Notes: generated by a model from the sequence alone, not told the origin. Positions 36,671-48,289 are shown, numbered from the stretch's first letter. The stretch is DNA of 64,000 nucleotides from Straminergon stramineum (GCA_963920665.1 OY987264.1:32840906-32904905); one strand, 5' to 3'. Numbers and translations: made by a program.

Positions 36671-37248
36671 TAGTTAATTAGTATTGCAAAACACCTGGCA
36701 CCACAAGGATTGCCTAGAGAGAATTTTCTGTACATCCTGTCTGTGTGCATTGTAGTTTTTTGAGACGACTGAGGCTTTTTGATTCTTGCAGTGATTAGGC
36801 AGCGCCTCAGTTTGCTGAAGAAATTTTTATAAATGCAGGAATACGACTTTGTGGTCCTCGCCTTGTTCTTTCGGGAGGAATTCTCTGAAGATTCCGTCCC
36901 AAAAGTGCACGGCAGTGCTGCGTTTGTGACACCCGCGGCGTTCAGTCGGTAACTCGGTGCCACGCATTCGACGAAGAAAAAGAGAAAGTAGCCTACAATG
37001 TGCACAAACTGGAGATTCCTGAAATCTAAAGACCTAACTGATATCCTTGGTCCAGTGAGCTTATCAAGCTTTTCCTGCCACTCGGCAAATCCGTACGCAC
37101 TGTAGTCAATCAGGTGGAGATTCCCCGGCAGCTCCCCTGGGCGTGCCGCCGATACTTCACAGCGCTTTCCCAAGTCCTCCTTTAATCCGTCGGCTTGGGA
37201 CTTGGATACGCGGGCCTTGAACTCATATACTGTATATAGGCGCTTCAT
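36658..37248 (-). CDS. unknown protein, divergent partner of MSKQ copy 3
   Basis: A 196-residue ORF from the first ATG (37248); an in-frame GTG lies six codons upstream. The family is not recognised. The first ~75 residues look like a compact domain (MKRLYTVYEFKARVSKSQAD, ELPGNLHLIDYSAYGFAEW, LTGPRISVRSLDF). A hydrophobic stretch follows (VHIVGYFLFFFVECV) and then a low-confidence basic tail. The tail from about RNLQF on may not be translated: a pyrimidine-rich tttagatttcag precedes it and could be a splice acceptor. The last codons and stop lie inside a MITE. It is head-to-head with copy 3 (439-base spacer). A broken copy stands in the same arrangement beside copy 2, so the pair was duplicated together. 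Codon-level conservation of the first part between loci supports a real gene; the 3' structure is uncertain. Confidence 0.5.
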   Translation of the reverse strand: MKRLYTVYEFKARVSKSQADGLKEDLGKRCEVSAARPGELPGNLHLIDYSAYGFAEWQEKLDKLTGPRISVRSLDFRNLQFVHIVGYFLFFFVECVAPSYRLNAAGVTNAALPCTFGTESSENSSRKNKARTTKSYSCIYKNFFSKLRRCLITARIKKPQSSQKTTMHTDRMYRKFSLGNPCGARCFAILINYTEQ

Positions 37249-37687
37249 GTTTGCAACCACTCCCACACATCACCATTCTAGATTCATCATCGCGTGCATG
37301 ACGTTGTTGATTCTTGATCTCTACATAGCATTCCCTCTGCACAGTTGCAGAGTTACGGGCACGTGGAACTATGGTGGGTCTTCTTTTAGTCTAGACATCT
37401 GCATGCCTGAGGTGGTTGAATTGGTTGGCTTGAAGAGGAGGATTGCAGTAGTGCAAGGAGCCCAAGGAGATTATCTCTGGTTCCCGCATTGCCATTCCTG
37501 GTGAATAGCTTGCCAACTTTAGAGAAATTTTGTGCCTTTGATTATATTTCCTGTTTGCGGTTTAGGTTTGATTTTCCTGATTCCCCCCGTTCCGAGTTAA
37601 AATTCATCAAGAACTGTTCCAGTAAGCCCGCAAGGGAAATAAGGATAATCTCCTTGCTTAGCACGAGAGAGCGAGGGAGAACGCACC
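37249..37687. promoter_or_regulatory. head-to-head spacer between the partner gene and MSKQ copy 3
   Basis: 439 bases, candidate bidirectional promoter. GGATAATC at 37643-37650 lies 37 bases before the copy 3 ATG, followed by a GA-rich leader (gagagagcgagggagaac), the same spacing as at copy 1. Confidence 0.45.
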
Positions 37688-38164
37688 ATGTCGAAGCAGC
37701 AGGACTATCAGCAGTTGAGTACCGAGGTGCCCAATGGTGAAGATTATGGGTTTGCGGCCTGGCTTCCGCATGCTGGTGTGTCATGTCCTACCCATGGGGC
37801 ATATCACGCCAACCTCGGGGCGAATTGTACCTGCGGTGCTGCGGGAGGGGCGACAATGGCATATCCCGCCTCGACATATGCAGGCGCTGATCCGGTAGGA
37901 TACCCAGCCGGGATGCCCATAACTGCACCTGTGGGGAAGGTTGTGCAAGAGCCGCTGGGGAGGTGCGGCAAGAAGCGAGCGCGGAGAATGGCTTGTGCTG
38001 CGAACGGGTGTCGTGGCTGCCGAAATTGCCGGGGGTGTCACGGGTGCCGCCGCCGCAGGCGTGGTCCAGTGCATTTGCTGTTTGGTTTGGCCCGCGCCGC
38101 CTTCCACTCGGCGCAGAACCACCACCGGAGCCAGACTCCCGCGCCTGCTCACAAGCCCGCCTGA
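37688..38164 (+). CDS. MSKQ-family protein, copy 3 (ten cysteines)
   Basis: A 158-residue intronless ORF, closest to copy 2. Order: MSKQQDYQQLSTE, DYGFAAWLPHAG, CX2H-X10-CXC (C33, H36, C47, C49), Pro/Ala/Tyr/Gly region (AYPASTYAGADPVGYPAG), GRCGKKRARR with C93, then six cysteines at 103, 108, 111, 114, 117 and 120 (CX4C plus four CX2C steps) and an Arg run, then hydrophobic GPVHLLFGLARAAFHSAQ. Compared with copy 2 it lacks ~10 residues in the middle, but all ten cysteines and the His are kept, implying constraint. The basic KKRARR and RRRRR runs could be nuclear-localisation or nucleic-acid-binding patches; that is inference. Leader, GGATAATC motif and downstream sequence are shared with the other copies. 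Confidence 0.8.
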   Translation: MSKQQDYQQLSTEVPNGEDYGFAAWLPHAGVSCPTHGAYHANLGANCTCGAAGGATMAYPASTYAGADPVGYPAGMPITAPVGKVVQEPLGRCGKKRARRMACAANGCRGCRNCRGCHGCRRRRRGPVHLLFGLARAAFHSAQNHHRSQTPAPAHKPA

Positions 38165-38620
38165 AGTTCACAGTAACTAAGCTCTCGTCTAAGGAAGTGG
38201 CAAGATTTCTACTAATTGATACACTTCTTTCGTCGCTGGATTGGAGCCTCGGATCTATGTATGAGAGCTTTGTGCACTTGAATGTCACTAGTTTGGCCTG
38301 TCTATGAAATAGCGAGTTGGAGCATTTCCAGATATGGTGTGAATATTATTCTACCTTAGACCAACTTCGGCTTAGCTCTCAAATCTGATGAGCATAGTCA
38401 AAGTGACCTCTGTGCAAGAACTAGCGTATACTTAGCTGGAATGCAGAGTAGGTTTTTAGAGGAATCGGGCCACGTGTCTATGACGATTCGATTCCTTTTG
38501 TTGTTTAAGCTTGACTGCATTTATCTGAGTAGAAATTTTGCTAATAAACTTTACATTTTTGAGGAAGGGCCTGAACCTCTTTGAAAGAGGAATCCAGATT
38601 TGCCTTGAGTTCCATCTGGT
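38165..38620 (+). other. conserved downstream tract of MSKQ copy 3
   Basis: Contains attggagcctcggatc, tgtgcacttgaatgtc, ctgtgcaagaactag, agcttgactgcattt and tttacatttttgaggaag, aligned with the copy 2 downstream tract. No ORF. Confidence 0.55.
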
Positions 38621-38983
38621 GGGGCCGGCGGGAGGTACAGATAGTGGCAGGAAGGAGATAGCTGTAAGCCTTTCCGTTGTGCGTCGTAGGTGCTCTCTAC
38701 AGGTTTTCTATTTTTGTTTTTGAGGCTTTAGGTAATTGCCATCTGTACCGGCGAACGATGAATTGCACAAATGCTATTGAATTTTTTTTAATTATCTCAA
38801 GCTCAACTGAAGCCAAGGTCTAGTGGTACATACGACGTGCACATCTCGATCAAGGCATTGCAGTTCTCTTCCTGTACTACTTTGCTGTATTCAAATTTTG
38901 TTAGTTGGCCCAACTCATACAGGACTTGTATCGGCCGCAAGTCATTGATATCATCCATTGCCTATCACATCATTTAATCAGTA
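38621..38983. other. spacer before the S-protein homologue
   Basis: Nothing recognised; could include the promoter or a 5' exon of the next gene. Confidence 0.3.
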
Positions 38984-39367
38984 GTGCTTGGACTCTGTAA
39001 TATTCCTTTTCGTGTGGCAATACAGTGTGTGCCTTACAATTTTTGCTGGTTTGGTAACTCCACCAAATTCTACTTTCACTCAGCCGATTTTACTGCACTG
39101 CCAGTCCGGCCACACGGACTTAAGCGAGCACCAACTGCTCCCCGGGCCAAGTACGGCAGGGGCTTCACGCCCAGCTTCCTGAGCAACACGCTCTACTGGT
39201 GCCGCTTCGGCTGGGGCTCTCACATCCCCACCTTCGACGTGTGGAAGGACGCCGGCGTGCTGGGGCAGCGACATCAAGCCTGCGTGCACTGCGAGTGGCA
39301 TGCGCGCCCCGGCGGACTCTACCGCAACGAAGCTGGGCAGGCGCCGGTCAAGGTTCAGGACTGGTGA
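38984..39367 (+). pseudogene. plant self-incompatibility S1 (S-protein homologue) family, frameshifted
   Basis: Two overlapping frames together give a full S1-family (PF05938-type) pattern. One frame holds PILLHCQSGHTDLSEHQLLPG (first conserved Cys and the H-C-x-S / LxxHxLxPG block). The next holds AKYGRGFTPSF, LYWCRFGWG, FDVW, CVHCEW with a following Arg, and GLYRNEAG ending KVQDW. The four cysteines usual for the family are present. The frames switch at 39140-39149 in ctccccgggccaagt, where one G or C seems missing. In the N-terminal frame no ATG is found (TAG at 38982 then TTG), though tttctactttcactcag just upstream could be a splice acceptor, so a 5' exon with a signal peptide may lie outside. 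S1 proteins are small secreted proteins; some act in pollen rejection, most have unknown roles. The GC-rich C-terminal half contrasts with the AT-rich start. Either a pseudogene or a one-base sequence error. Confidence 0.75.
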
Positions 39368-39440
39368 ACTAATCAAGGAATTGCATTGAGCGAGCGAGTT
39401 TCCAGGCTTAGCTAGCTGAAGTGCAAGGGTCGTATACTAA

Positions 39441-39455
39441 CTCCTTAGCTAGCTG
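39441..39455. repeat. target-site duplication, left copy
   Basis: CTCCTTAGCTAGCTG, identical to 39837-39851; the pair brackets the LINE fragment. Confidence 0.8.
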
Positions 39456-39836
39456 GTGAAAGCCAATGAAGGCTAGTAGAGGGCGAAAGCCCCCTTCAAT
39501 TAAAAGGAACAAACAGGAATTACAAAAAGATGAGAGGCACTTTGAAGTGCCAAATCCCATCCCCAGTGGAGCAGAACAACGGAGCCCATTCCGTGTTGAA
39601 GGTATCTTCTAAACTAGTCAAGGTTTCTTTTTCTTTAATAACAATATGAATATGTTTCCAAATAGCCATTCCTGCATGAAGAGTAGAACTCCAAGTAGAT
39701 CCTAGGATCCTTTTGAGACTAACATCTTGATCACTAAATTTTTTGTTACATCTATCAGTCCAAATGTGCCATAGAAGGAAACTACGCATGATGTCCCACG
39801 GCTGAAACTTATAGACAAACTTTCCTGGTGTTCCAG
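39456..39836 (-). mobile_element. 5'-truncated LINE (non-LTR retrotransposon) insertion
   Basis: 381 bases between two exact 15-bp direct repeats. On the minus strand it encodes a C-terminal ORF2-like piece: KFVYKFQPWDIMRSFLLWHIW, then TDRCNKKFSDQD, resembling the WxIWxxRNxxxF region after the zinc-binding reverse-transcriptase domain of plant LINEs. The 3' end carries a small hairpin (gggggctttcgccc) and no clear poly(A). The ORF at 39520-39789 stops before the 3' tail. The insertion lies ~90 bases downstream of the S-protein homologue. Confidence 0.65.
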
Positions 39837-39851
39837 CTCCTTAGCTAGCTG
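39837..39851. repeat. target-site duplication, right copy
   Basis: CTCCTTAGCTAGCTG, second copy of the 15-bp direct repeat. Confidence 0.8.
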
Positions 39852-40009
39852 CCGGGAATTCCACTAGAGAAAAGGGCCATTTGCAAAACTATATATTAGC
39901 AATGATTTACTGTCCATGGTAATTTGACAGTACAATGCAATTGTTTTGCAACTGTTTCGCAGTGCTCATATTCAATTCAATTACTATGCACAACTATTTG
40001 AAACGGACA

Positions 40010-40259
40010 TTAACCCCTCAAGGCCCAAACAATTTCTGTACTTTTTCACAATTTTGAACTTTGATTGACAATATGCACTGTACATCAAGCTTATTACATG
40101 ATGTCAATTGTATTTTTGAACTTCCCCATTCAACATGAACATCAGAATATGAAATTCACTTAGATATACTTCTGAGAATGTAGGAAAATCAAGTTACAAC
40201 TTTGACCTATTGAACAGGTCAGAGGCTCAAAACAGACTCCTTGGGCCTTGAGGGGTTAA
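40010..40259. mobile_element. short TTAA-flanked MITE with perfect ends
   Basis: The left end TTAACCCCTCAAGGCCCAA and the right end TTGGGCCTTGAGGGGTTAA are exact inverses over 19 bases. At 250 bp it is the shortest member and has the cleanest ends. Confidence 0.8.
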
Positions 40260-43200
40260 TGGTTTACCCAGGCTAGTTTGTTGCAATTGTTTTTCAATGA
40301 CTGTTCATTTGCACTTTCCTTGCATTAGTTTTCCATTTCCCCTGTTTTGTATTATTTTGAAAAAGAATTTCACCCTTATCTCCAATTGCAATGGTTTTGC
40401 GTTTGCTGAAATTTTAGGGTGATTTTTGGGACTGTTTCTGTGCTTCCCTTTGCACCTACTTCTGTGGATTTTATGCACAGAAAATTTTAGTTATGACAGC
40501 TGGGGATTACTTGCAAGCTAGAAACACAAGTTGTCCTACCCACAATATTGTCTGTTTTTAAGCCGTAGAATGTAAATAAATATATCAATGAATGATTCTT
40601 GCATTGTAATTTGTTCTCCTTGTGGTTGGCTTTGTCGATCTCACTAGTGCTAAGCTAGGCGCAAGCTGACTAATAAATTCAAAGAGTACTGGTACCCTTG
40701 GAATTTTGGCTATTTCATATTTAATTACAATTTGGTGAGGCTAAATTGCAAGTGTACTAATCCATTGTCTAACTTAGTATGTGCATATAAGCTTATGTTC
40801 CAGAGTGATTCTTGGATGAGTTTACTTGTTAACTTTGTATAGATAATTTGCAATGGCTATGGGAGTTGAATCTGTGGACAACAATAATTCCATTGGATAT
40901 CCTTAGGGCCTCTTCACACTATGGCCATCCAAGTCAAGAGGTCGTGGGATTGAGTGGCCAAACTTTGGTGAGAGTTCAAGGAAATGAGCAATAAATAGGC
41001 CAAAAAAACTCAGAATTGGAGCCTTTGGCCAGCCTTAGTGTAAAGCAGCAATCCTAGAATCGCTTTAAGGAAATTAGCCAAATGTTCATTTTGGGAAGAT
41101 TTTTTTGAAATTAACACTGAGGGCATGAAGAAATTATGCAGCAACTGAGCGAAATTTAGCCAGTTTTGGGATCGTTGGTGTGAAGCCTCCAAAGGTCAAA
41201 GTCCAAAGTCCAAGCCCAAAGTCCAAACCTATTTCATTTTTTCAACTTCTATCCTTTTTCTCCATCCAATTTCTGAAATTTTCAATGAATTGTCACCCAC
41301 GTGGCAATTTTTTCAAGTAAAAGGTTAAAAAAGCATGAGAAAGGAGCCAAAAATGACCTTGAAAAAATAATTACAGCACATGCTCTCATCATTGAACAAG
41401 GAATATGAAGGATATAAATGGAATAAAAAGCTGGCATTAAACATTGAAGGGAAGCAAGTTCATTGAATGCTAAGACTCACCATTTTAGTAGTGGAGACTA
41501 GGTTTCAAACCCCAAACAAATAAATCAATCAACAATTAAATAAAAAAATAAAAAAATCAATCAATCAATCAACAAGGGAGGGCATCCTACCTAATACTAC
41601 AAAAACGGTCCAATCTAATAGTTGAGATTTTTTTAGTTTCTGAAAAAAACTTGACGAACTCTTGATTAGAGTTTGGGTTGGCCAGAAATGGAGACCCAAA
41701 CTCTAATCGAGATTTTGTCACCATGTAAGCATTTGGTTGCCATGTAGGCAGACAAATGGGCAACGGACTTTGGGTTGTGCCTCCTTGTGTGAAGGGTCAA
41801 GAGGCCAAACTCTTAGATTTCTGCAATCTGATTGGCTAAAACTGATAGACTCTCGACCTTGTGCTGTAGTGTAAAGTGGCCCTTACATTGGAAAAGTCAA
41901 ATTGGTGAGCCCTCCAACCACAAGACTAACTTGCTCTAATTCCAAGATTATGTGAGTTTGTGAAGCACACTAGAATGAAATTTTAGTGTACTTTAGATTG
42001 AATCAAATGAATGTAATGTGGTCTACAATGAGTATGGTTGCCATCCCTTAAATTCCAATATAATTATCCATCAAATGAATAGAATGTAGTCTACTATCTC
42101 AATGAATATGGTTGTCATCCCATTTCCATCCAACCTTCATTCACTTTCATATTTTAGTGTATCAATTCTCATCTCAAGTTTATCCTAATATTCACATTAA
42201 ATAGAATACATTCATTTGACAATCATCCAAGGTAGTGAGAAGTGTCTTGCAATATGGAAAGTCTCTCACTAATTGAAATGATGCATGTAGTAAAGAGAAG
42301 GTCTTATGGCATCATTGTAACTTGGTATTGCATGATCTAAGCTAGCCTCAGTCTATATTAGTGTATGCATACCAAAAATGTGTAATTAAGGATTTTTGCA
42401 TGTTTATTGTAATTCGATCACCTCAATTTTGGTTAGCATTTGAAAAAAGATTCTATTGCATTTGCATGAGTTTCTTGGAGATCATGGGGATATGCCATTT
42501 GAAAATTCTAATGTTAATCATAGGTATATTTTTAATAGTGAAACTTGTCTATCATACTTAAAGAGTAAACATTTTAACCCTTATAGGTCTCCAAAGCCCA
42601 ATTTTGGATACAATATGATTTTTTTGTATGACATCGATGATGTACGCATTGAGTTATAGGGTTCCAAGAATGGTCTACTCTTTTCACTAATTATAATCTA
42701 TACATTGTATGTGTACAAATTCTTTACTCAATGAATAATTTTCTAGTACCTCATCTAATAGAACCAAATCTATACTTTTGTACTTTCAAATGGATTGAAG
42801 TGTGTTTTGTTGATTTTGCAAGTAATTTTACAAGTACAAATACAATTAGCAAGACTTTGAGCCATTCACCAATACAATTCATACAACCATTGCAACATTT
42901 GCAACAAAACCCTTGTTGCATAAGAAACATAGTAACTATTGTCCTTAGTTTGTCAAAATCAGATTTTGAACTCTAAAATGTTTCCAAATTTGGAAAAAAT
43001 ATTTGGGATAAATACGTGATCATTGCTATGGGTGAAATAATGGCAAATGGTCGTACAGTGGCAGTGAAATCATAACAATTCCACAAAATGGCGGTATTCC
43101 TGTACTTTGGCATGTTTAAAACGTCTGAAACGTGCGGCTTGAAACATATTTGTCGTAGTCTGTGCTTGTGCGTTCAGATTCGACCTTCGTTAAGATATCT

Positions 43201-43815
43201 GTCACAATTTTTGACACCAAAATCATGCCAACTTTAACAAAATTGAAGGTACTTATTACAACAGATACAGGCTTGTGATTCGGAAGATCACTGTGGAGCT
43301 GTGGAGATATTAGGTTGAGCACAAGAGCCCAATCTGAGGTCTGTTTTGATCACGAAGTAAGAAATTTTTCTGCGATTTCAAAGTGCAGGACTACCAGGAG
43401 ACAACACCCTGTCCATTCAAAGATTCGTGGCCATAGGTAATATGTATCCACGTCATGCTTACACTGATTAATTAAGTGATGAATAGATGAGTTGCTGTTG
43501 TTAATTAGCAAGCTCCATTAAGTTATACGAGATGGGATCAAGTCCTAACTGTGCTCTAGCATACATTTGGTTACATTTGGTTTATGGGTTTAGGAATCCG
43601 GCTACATTGTATGTCTTTGCTTTGGGGTGTAAAATAATGCCATGATGCACGTCTGTGTGGAGATACTCTCGAATTTGCCATCGTTGTGGAATGTCCAGTG
43701 CGTTGCACTATGTCTTTTAGCATTTGCTAACGCCATTCAAGGTATTTTTATGATTGCAGGTTGTAAAGCATTCTTGTGCTTTGTGGAATTTGGAAGGTAT
43801 TTGCATTATAGTTAA
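40260..43815. other. long intergenic stretch without a supported gene
   Basis: A half-element left end (TTAACCCTTATAGG) is at 42574 without a partner. A (TCAA)n-like run is near 41555-41575. Open frames of 60-80 codons are not recognisable. Confidence 0.4.
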
Positions 43816-44685
43816 TTGTGGAAATATGGAACTTACAATGCTCTTCATGTTTCTACATTTGCATTTGGGTAACCTTTGGCTTTGGAAGACTTTCATTTCA
43901 AGTTTCTGCTGTCGAGGTTTTAGGGTTTAGCGGACGCATTACGTTGCAGGCTGCTCGCTTTGTAATAATCGCAAGTTCTTGGCCGGAGATGGCTGCGCAT
44001 CTGGAGTGCAAAAGCGGTGATATTTGCGTCAGTCTGTCGATGCGGAGGTGAACTGTGTTCTGGAATCCTATATGCAAATTGAAAATCTTCAATTCGAAGT
44101 TGACTCTGAGGTTCGTCGTTGTTGCGTTTTTCGAAACCCTAATCTGGTGGTGTTCAGAGTTTATTTTCAAGTTCAAAAAACGGCAAGAGGTTCAGAACAA
44201 ATGTTCACGAGCCTGGGATTTTTGGACGAAATTGCGCTTTAAGTTTCCACTGCATTGACAACAAAATTTGCTGTGCAGATGGGTTCTTTGTTACCTTACT
44301 GAAGAAGTCGTGTAAATGCGCTGAGTGCATCTGAGCTTCACTAGCAGCCATTGTAAGCATTAAGAGCTGTTGTGGTTGCTTCTATCCAGGAGGACACTAC
44401 TCAATCATATCCATAAGGATTACATCGTGAAGGTGAGCTCCAATGAACCCGACCCTACCCCGCCATCCGCGTGGACAGATAGTTGGACGGAGCCTTCCCA
44501 CGTACCTGCAGCTGCCCCCCACCCTACCCAGTTTTATGTCGCCCGCAAAGCTTTGTATTGTGTGAGCACCATCGAGGGGCTCTTTCAAAAGAAGCAGAGC
44601 TTCTTCTTCATCTTCTTCACCACTTCATCTTCACGAGGGTACAACGATTTGCAGGGAGGGACTCTAGAAGAGCATGCATCAAGAG
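43816..44685 (+). other. GC-richer stretch with a telo-box, possible unrecognised transcript
   Basis: Composition is close to that of genes elsewhere in the window. A ttttagggtttag telo-box lies at ~43917-43929, a motif common near plant transcription starts. Several frames of 60-110 codons are open (for example 44370-44708 and 44483-44821) but none is recognised or clearly preferred. It might hold the 5' end of a spliced gene or a non-coding transcript. Confidence 0.25.
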
Positions 44686-44773
44686 TGGGAAGCAAAACGT
44701 GGTCCTAACGGAGCATTTTGTTTCAAGTGTTGAAACAAAATGCTTTGCTCAGACCTCGTTTTGCTTCAAGTGG
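44686..44773. repeat. ~42-bp stem hairpin with a 3-base loop
   Basis: The core agcattttgtttcaa (44712-44726) and its exact inverse (44730-44744) flank gtg. Pairing continues outward with mismatches through ggtc/gacc and gcaaaacg/cgttttgc. Size and imperfect pairing resemble a small-RNA precursor fold, though the 3-base loop is unusually tight. Confidence 0.7.
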
Positions 44774-47700
44774 TTAGTTGCAATGGCAAGTAGATCATCA
44801 AAAGAAGAGTGCAAGTACTAGAAGAGGTAAACTCTCAACTTGTTTCATTAAATTATTAGAAGGCAATTCAAAGTCAAAGTAAGCTATCTTTCATCTCAAA
44901 TCTATGTATGTGTTTGTTGTATCTTGTACTCAAATTTTGGGCTTCGTAGCACACCCAAACTTCTTCAATGTCATTTCAAACTTGAATCAATGAAGTTCTC
45001 TGAGAGTGGATAGTGTTGCATTTGAAAGTGATTTGATTGTTCCATTATTGTGTCATTCACATAAACAAGAAAATTGATAGTTATGATTTCCATTTTTGTT
45101 GAGTTTAGAGATTTCAAGGTTGGCAAGGGTTGATGATGTTTTGGACTCCTTAGTGTTTAGAAATTTTGTATGGTTTGGATCTACAATTCTATTTCTCTTG
45201 TGGTGGTGTAGTTATGTGAATCAAAACAAGAGAGAATGATAGGATTCAAATTTCACATTTGATGGAATCATCCATCATAGTTTGGTAGGGGGATAGTTCT
45301 CTTGGAATTTAGAGTTTGCAATAGGTGAAGCAATTATTTTTTTGTATGTGTCAAGACTTTATTCTAATATTTAGTGTTGTTGTGTTGAGGAAGCTTGCGC
45401 TTATAGGTTATAGTGGTTTGTATTGAATTGCTACAAGAGTTATTGTCCCGATTCTCAAAGTGAAAGGAACTTCTCAAGAACTTAGATGTTGAAAGTTGAA
45501 GTTGTATAAATTTACAAAGAAAGTTAAAATTTGTCACCTTCAATTTGTCTTGAATTAAGAGGGCTTTTGGTTGCACTTTTTAAAACACATTTATTTATCT
45601 AAAATTATGAAATCTATTGTAGATTTTCTATATATTCATTCTTTTAGGGGATTGTAATAAAGTTTCTTATTAGTTTGCAATGTCATATTGAAATAATATT
45701 GTTTGGAATGTAGTACTCTTTGTAGCTTCTACATGGAATATTATCTTTCCTCCAGTATATCTTTAGGTACTTAAGTTGTTAATGCTTTGTGCATATTTTT
45801 GTAAATATTCTTTCCTCATACTTGATTTAAAGTTGAAAGGTTCCTTATACCATTGCATTGTGTAGTTTAGCAATGTCATTTTGTAGTTCCAATATGGCTA
45901 TTACCCATGAAAAAAGTCGAACTATTGTAACACACACAAAAAAAACTTTCATTGATTGTAATAATGAATACTATAGTTATTTATAAAAAAATTTATGTTT
46001 TAAATAAAGTAAAGCTATTTCGTGTGCACAAAGCCATTTATGCATCCTTGTTACCATTTTAGCTTGCTATATTTCAATCTTATAAATTAAAAAATACAGG
46101 ACTGAAAATTTCTAAAGATGCCATTGATAGGGTACAAAATACATATATTTTTTATTTCTATATTTTGAATGCAATGAAGCTATTTTTTGCATGTATATGG
46201 TTGTTTAGGCATTCTTATTGTTTTTTTAGCTTGCTTTACTCTGAGCATATAAAAGATAAAATAAGATAAAAAGGAAGTTCTCTTAGGATGATGTTGAAAA
46301 AATATAAAATATTGATTTCATTTTTTAAAATTTCTATTGTTTGAATAAGATCATTTTTCTTTCATGACTTTCTATGATTTGAATAAGGTAAGCAACCAGG
46401 AGACCTAAAGGGGTTCATGCATACATAAAAACTTTGCATTAATCAAACAATAGAATTTAAAAAAAATGGAATCAATGCTTTGTACCCTCTCAATGTCATC
46501 TTAATAGTACTTCATTCCTTTATTTATTTTGAATTTATATGATTAAAATAAAACAAGTTAAAATAGCAACGTGGATGTCTAAATGGCTTCTTGTTTAAAA
46601 CATAAAAAGTAAAAAAAAATAAAAGCAATGTTCATTTCAACATTCCATGAATGTTCTATTTTTGAGTGTTATAAATGAGCACCACCCGGTCAGGTTAAAA
46701 GTTTGAAGCGGTGAAAATGGAGCCGATGACACGGCTAACAGTGGTGAAGTCTGCTAGGCTGAAAATTGCCAACCCGCCAGGCACAGGTGGATGAAATTCT
46801 TCGTAAACCACCGGCGACCAGCACCACCCGTCCACACCATGTGCATTAGCTGAATGTCAAGCGATCAGTACTACCAAGTATGAAATGGTACTTCATAAGA
46901 GAAAGGGAAGTGGGTGGTGTGGCGTTCAAGAGAATTATAATTGATCCCTACAGCGATTAGTTGTAACTTATGGTATGGGCTTAACTTCATCAACAAGATA
47001 TTACAAATTTTAGGGTTTATTTATACACAAGTTGTGTATACTTCTTGCAACTTAGTAACATTTTCTCCATTGACTTACTTGACCTAATCTTAAGAATGTG
47101 GCGTGGCTCTACTCGTTACCATGTGAATTCTGTACATGTTTTGCTTTACCTAGGTTGGCAGGAGACGGCGTCGGATAGTGATCGTCATGCAGTTTGTTGT
47201 ACGTGAATCTCTGGGTCAATTGGATTGCCCGTGGCCTTGTTTTCAATTGACAAGTATGAGGAGACGACTATGCAGCGGTTTATTGAAAATTAGTGAATTC
47301 CAATCGATTCTTTCTGTGCCAATTCACAGCTACTTGAGATGTGACTTCGGAATGTGCAATGAGACACAGAGCGACTGGAAGCTCGTCTGTACGTCTGAAG
47401 TGAAGCTAATAACCGCAGAACGCTTCAATGTCTCTTCTCATTACTTCACAGGGAGACAGAGTATCTTTTAGTAAATATTGCAGATTCCTTCCACCCGAAA
47501 ACCTCAATGCAAAGCACATATCCGATAACTAAGGGTTTCTTTCATCCACAAGTGATGACATGGGTTGCATGGGTTTCGGGTTTAGGCTTCCTCTAATTGA
47601 GTGCATCTCAATAACCAATCCTTGCAGCGTCCAACAACTTCACGCCCCATCGCCAGTTACGTATTTGCCTGCCACTCCACCGAAGAGGCCAATTCATATC

Positions 47701-48289
47701 GAAGTATGGTAAGTCGGATCTCTGATATGTACAATCAAGTACAATCAAGTCTTTTGGATTTGAGTAACTTGACTGGGTCTGTCCTGGCTAAAGGTATGTT
47801 CCCACTTGGCCTTACGATGGCAGTAAATCAGTCGTAAATCATAGTGCGTTCCCACTTGAGTGCTCCACTATCTGCCGAATCTACTTGGCGGCCGAGGTGG
47901 CTTCAACATGAGAGCGCTCCTACTAGCACTTAACACACCTGTGTTGTTGGCCCACCACTACAACAATAGTTCGTAATAACAACTTAAAGATCTTCCGGAA
48001 GTGAAGATTTCATCATTTTACAACCGCTCTTACCTATATACCAGGTCAAGGGCCCATTACATAAGAACATTGGCTGCCCATAGCCGAAACTAGCGGGGAC
48101 CCAAGTAGGAATATCAGGGAGGTCCAATATTTTCTGGTTCTCACCTCAAAAGATTTGTAAGGCTCTACTGATGTGAGAGAGGTGGATTGTGTAGGTAATC
48201 TCTTTATACAAGTGGGGTGATGGGAAGTAAAACAATTCATGTGGGTTATGTAAATTAGGATTAGTAGATGCTCAACCGTTCATACCTAA
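44774..48289. other. long intergenic stretch, two slightly GC-richer islands
   Basis: AT-rich to ~46670. Islands at 46675-46860 and 47130-47850 have balanced composition and open frames of 78-97 codons (47178-47471, 47601-47837), but no domain is recognised and no splice structure is clear. Confidence 0.35.

Noticed and set aside
37781..38288. 123- and 166-codon minus-strand ORFs
   Set aside because: Antisense to MSKQ copy 3, not conserved in the other copies.
38984..39367. A single intact 127-codon S-protein homologue
   Set aside because: Its N-terminal part is out of frame; the conserved HCQS block lies in the neighbouring frame.
44370..44821. Two 112-codon ORFs as a gene
   Set aside because: They overlap in different frames, match no known family, and run into the hairpin; only a possible transcript is noted.
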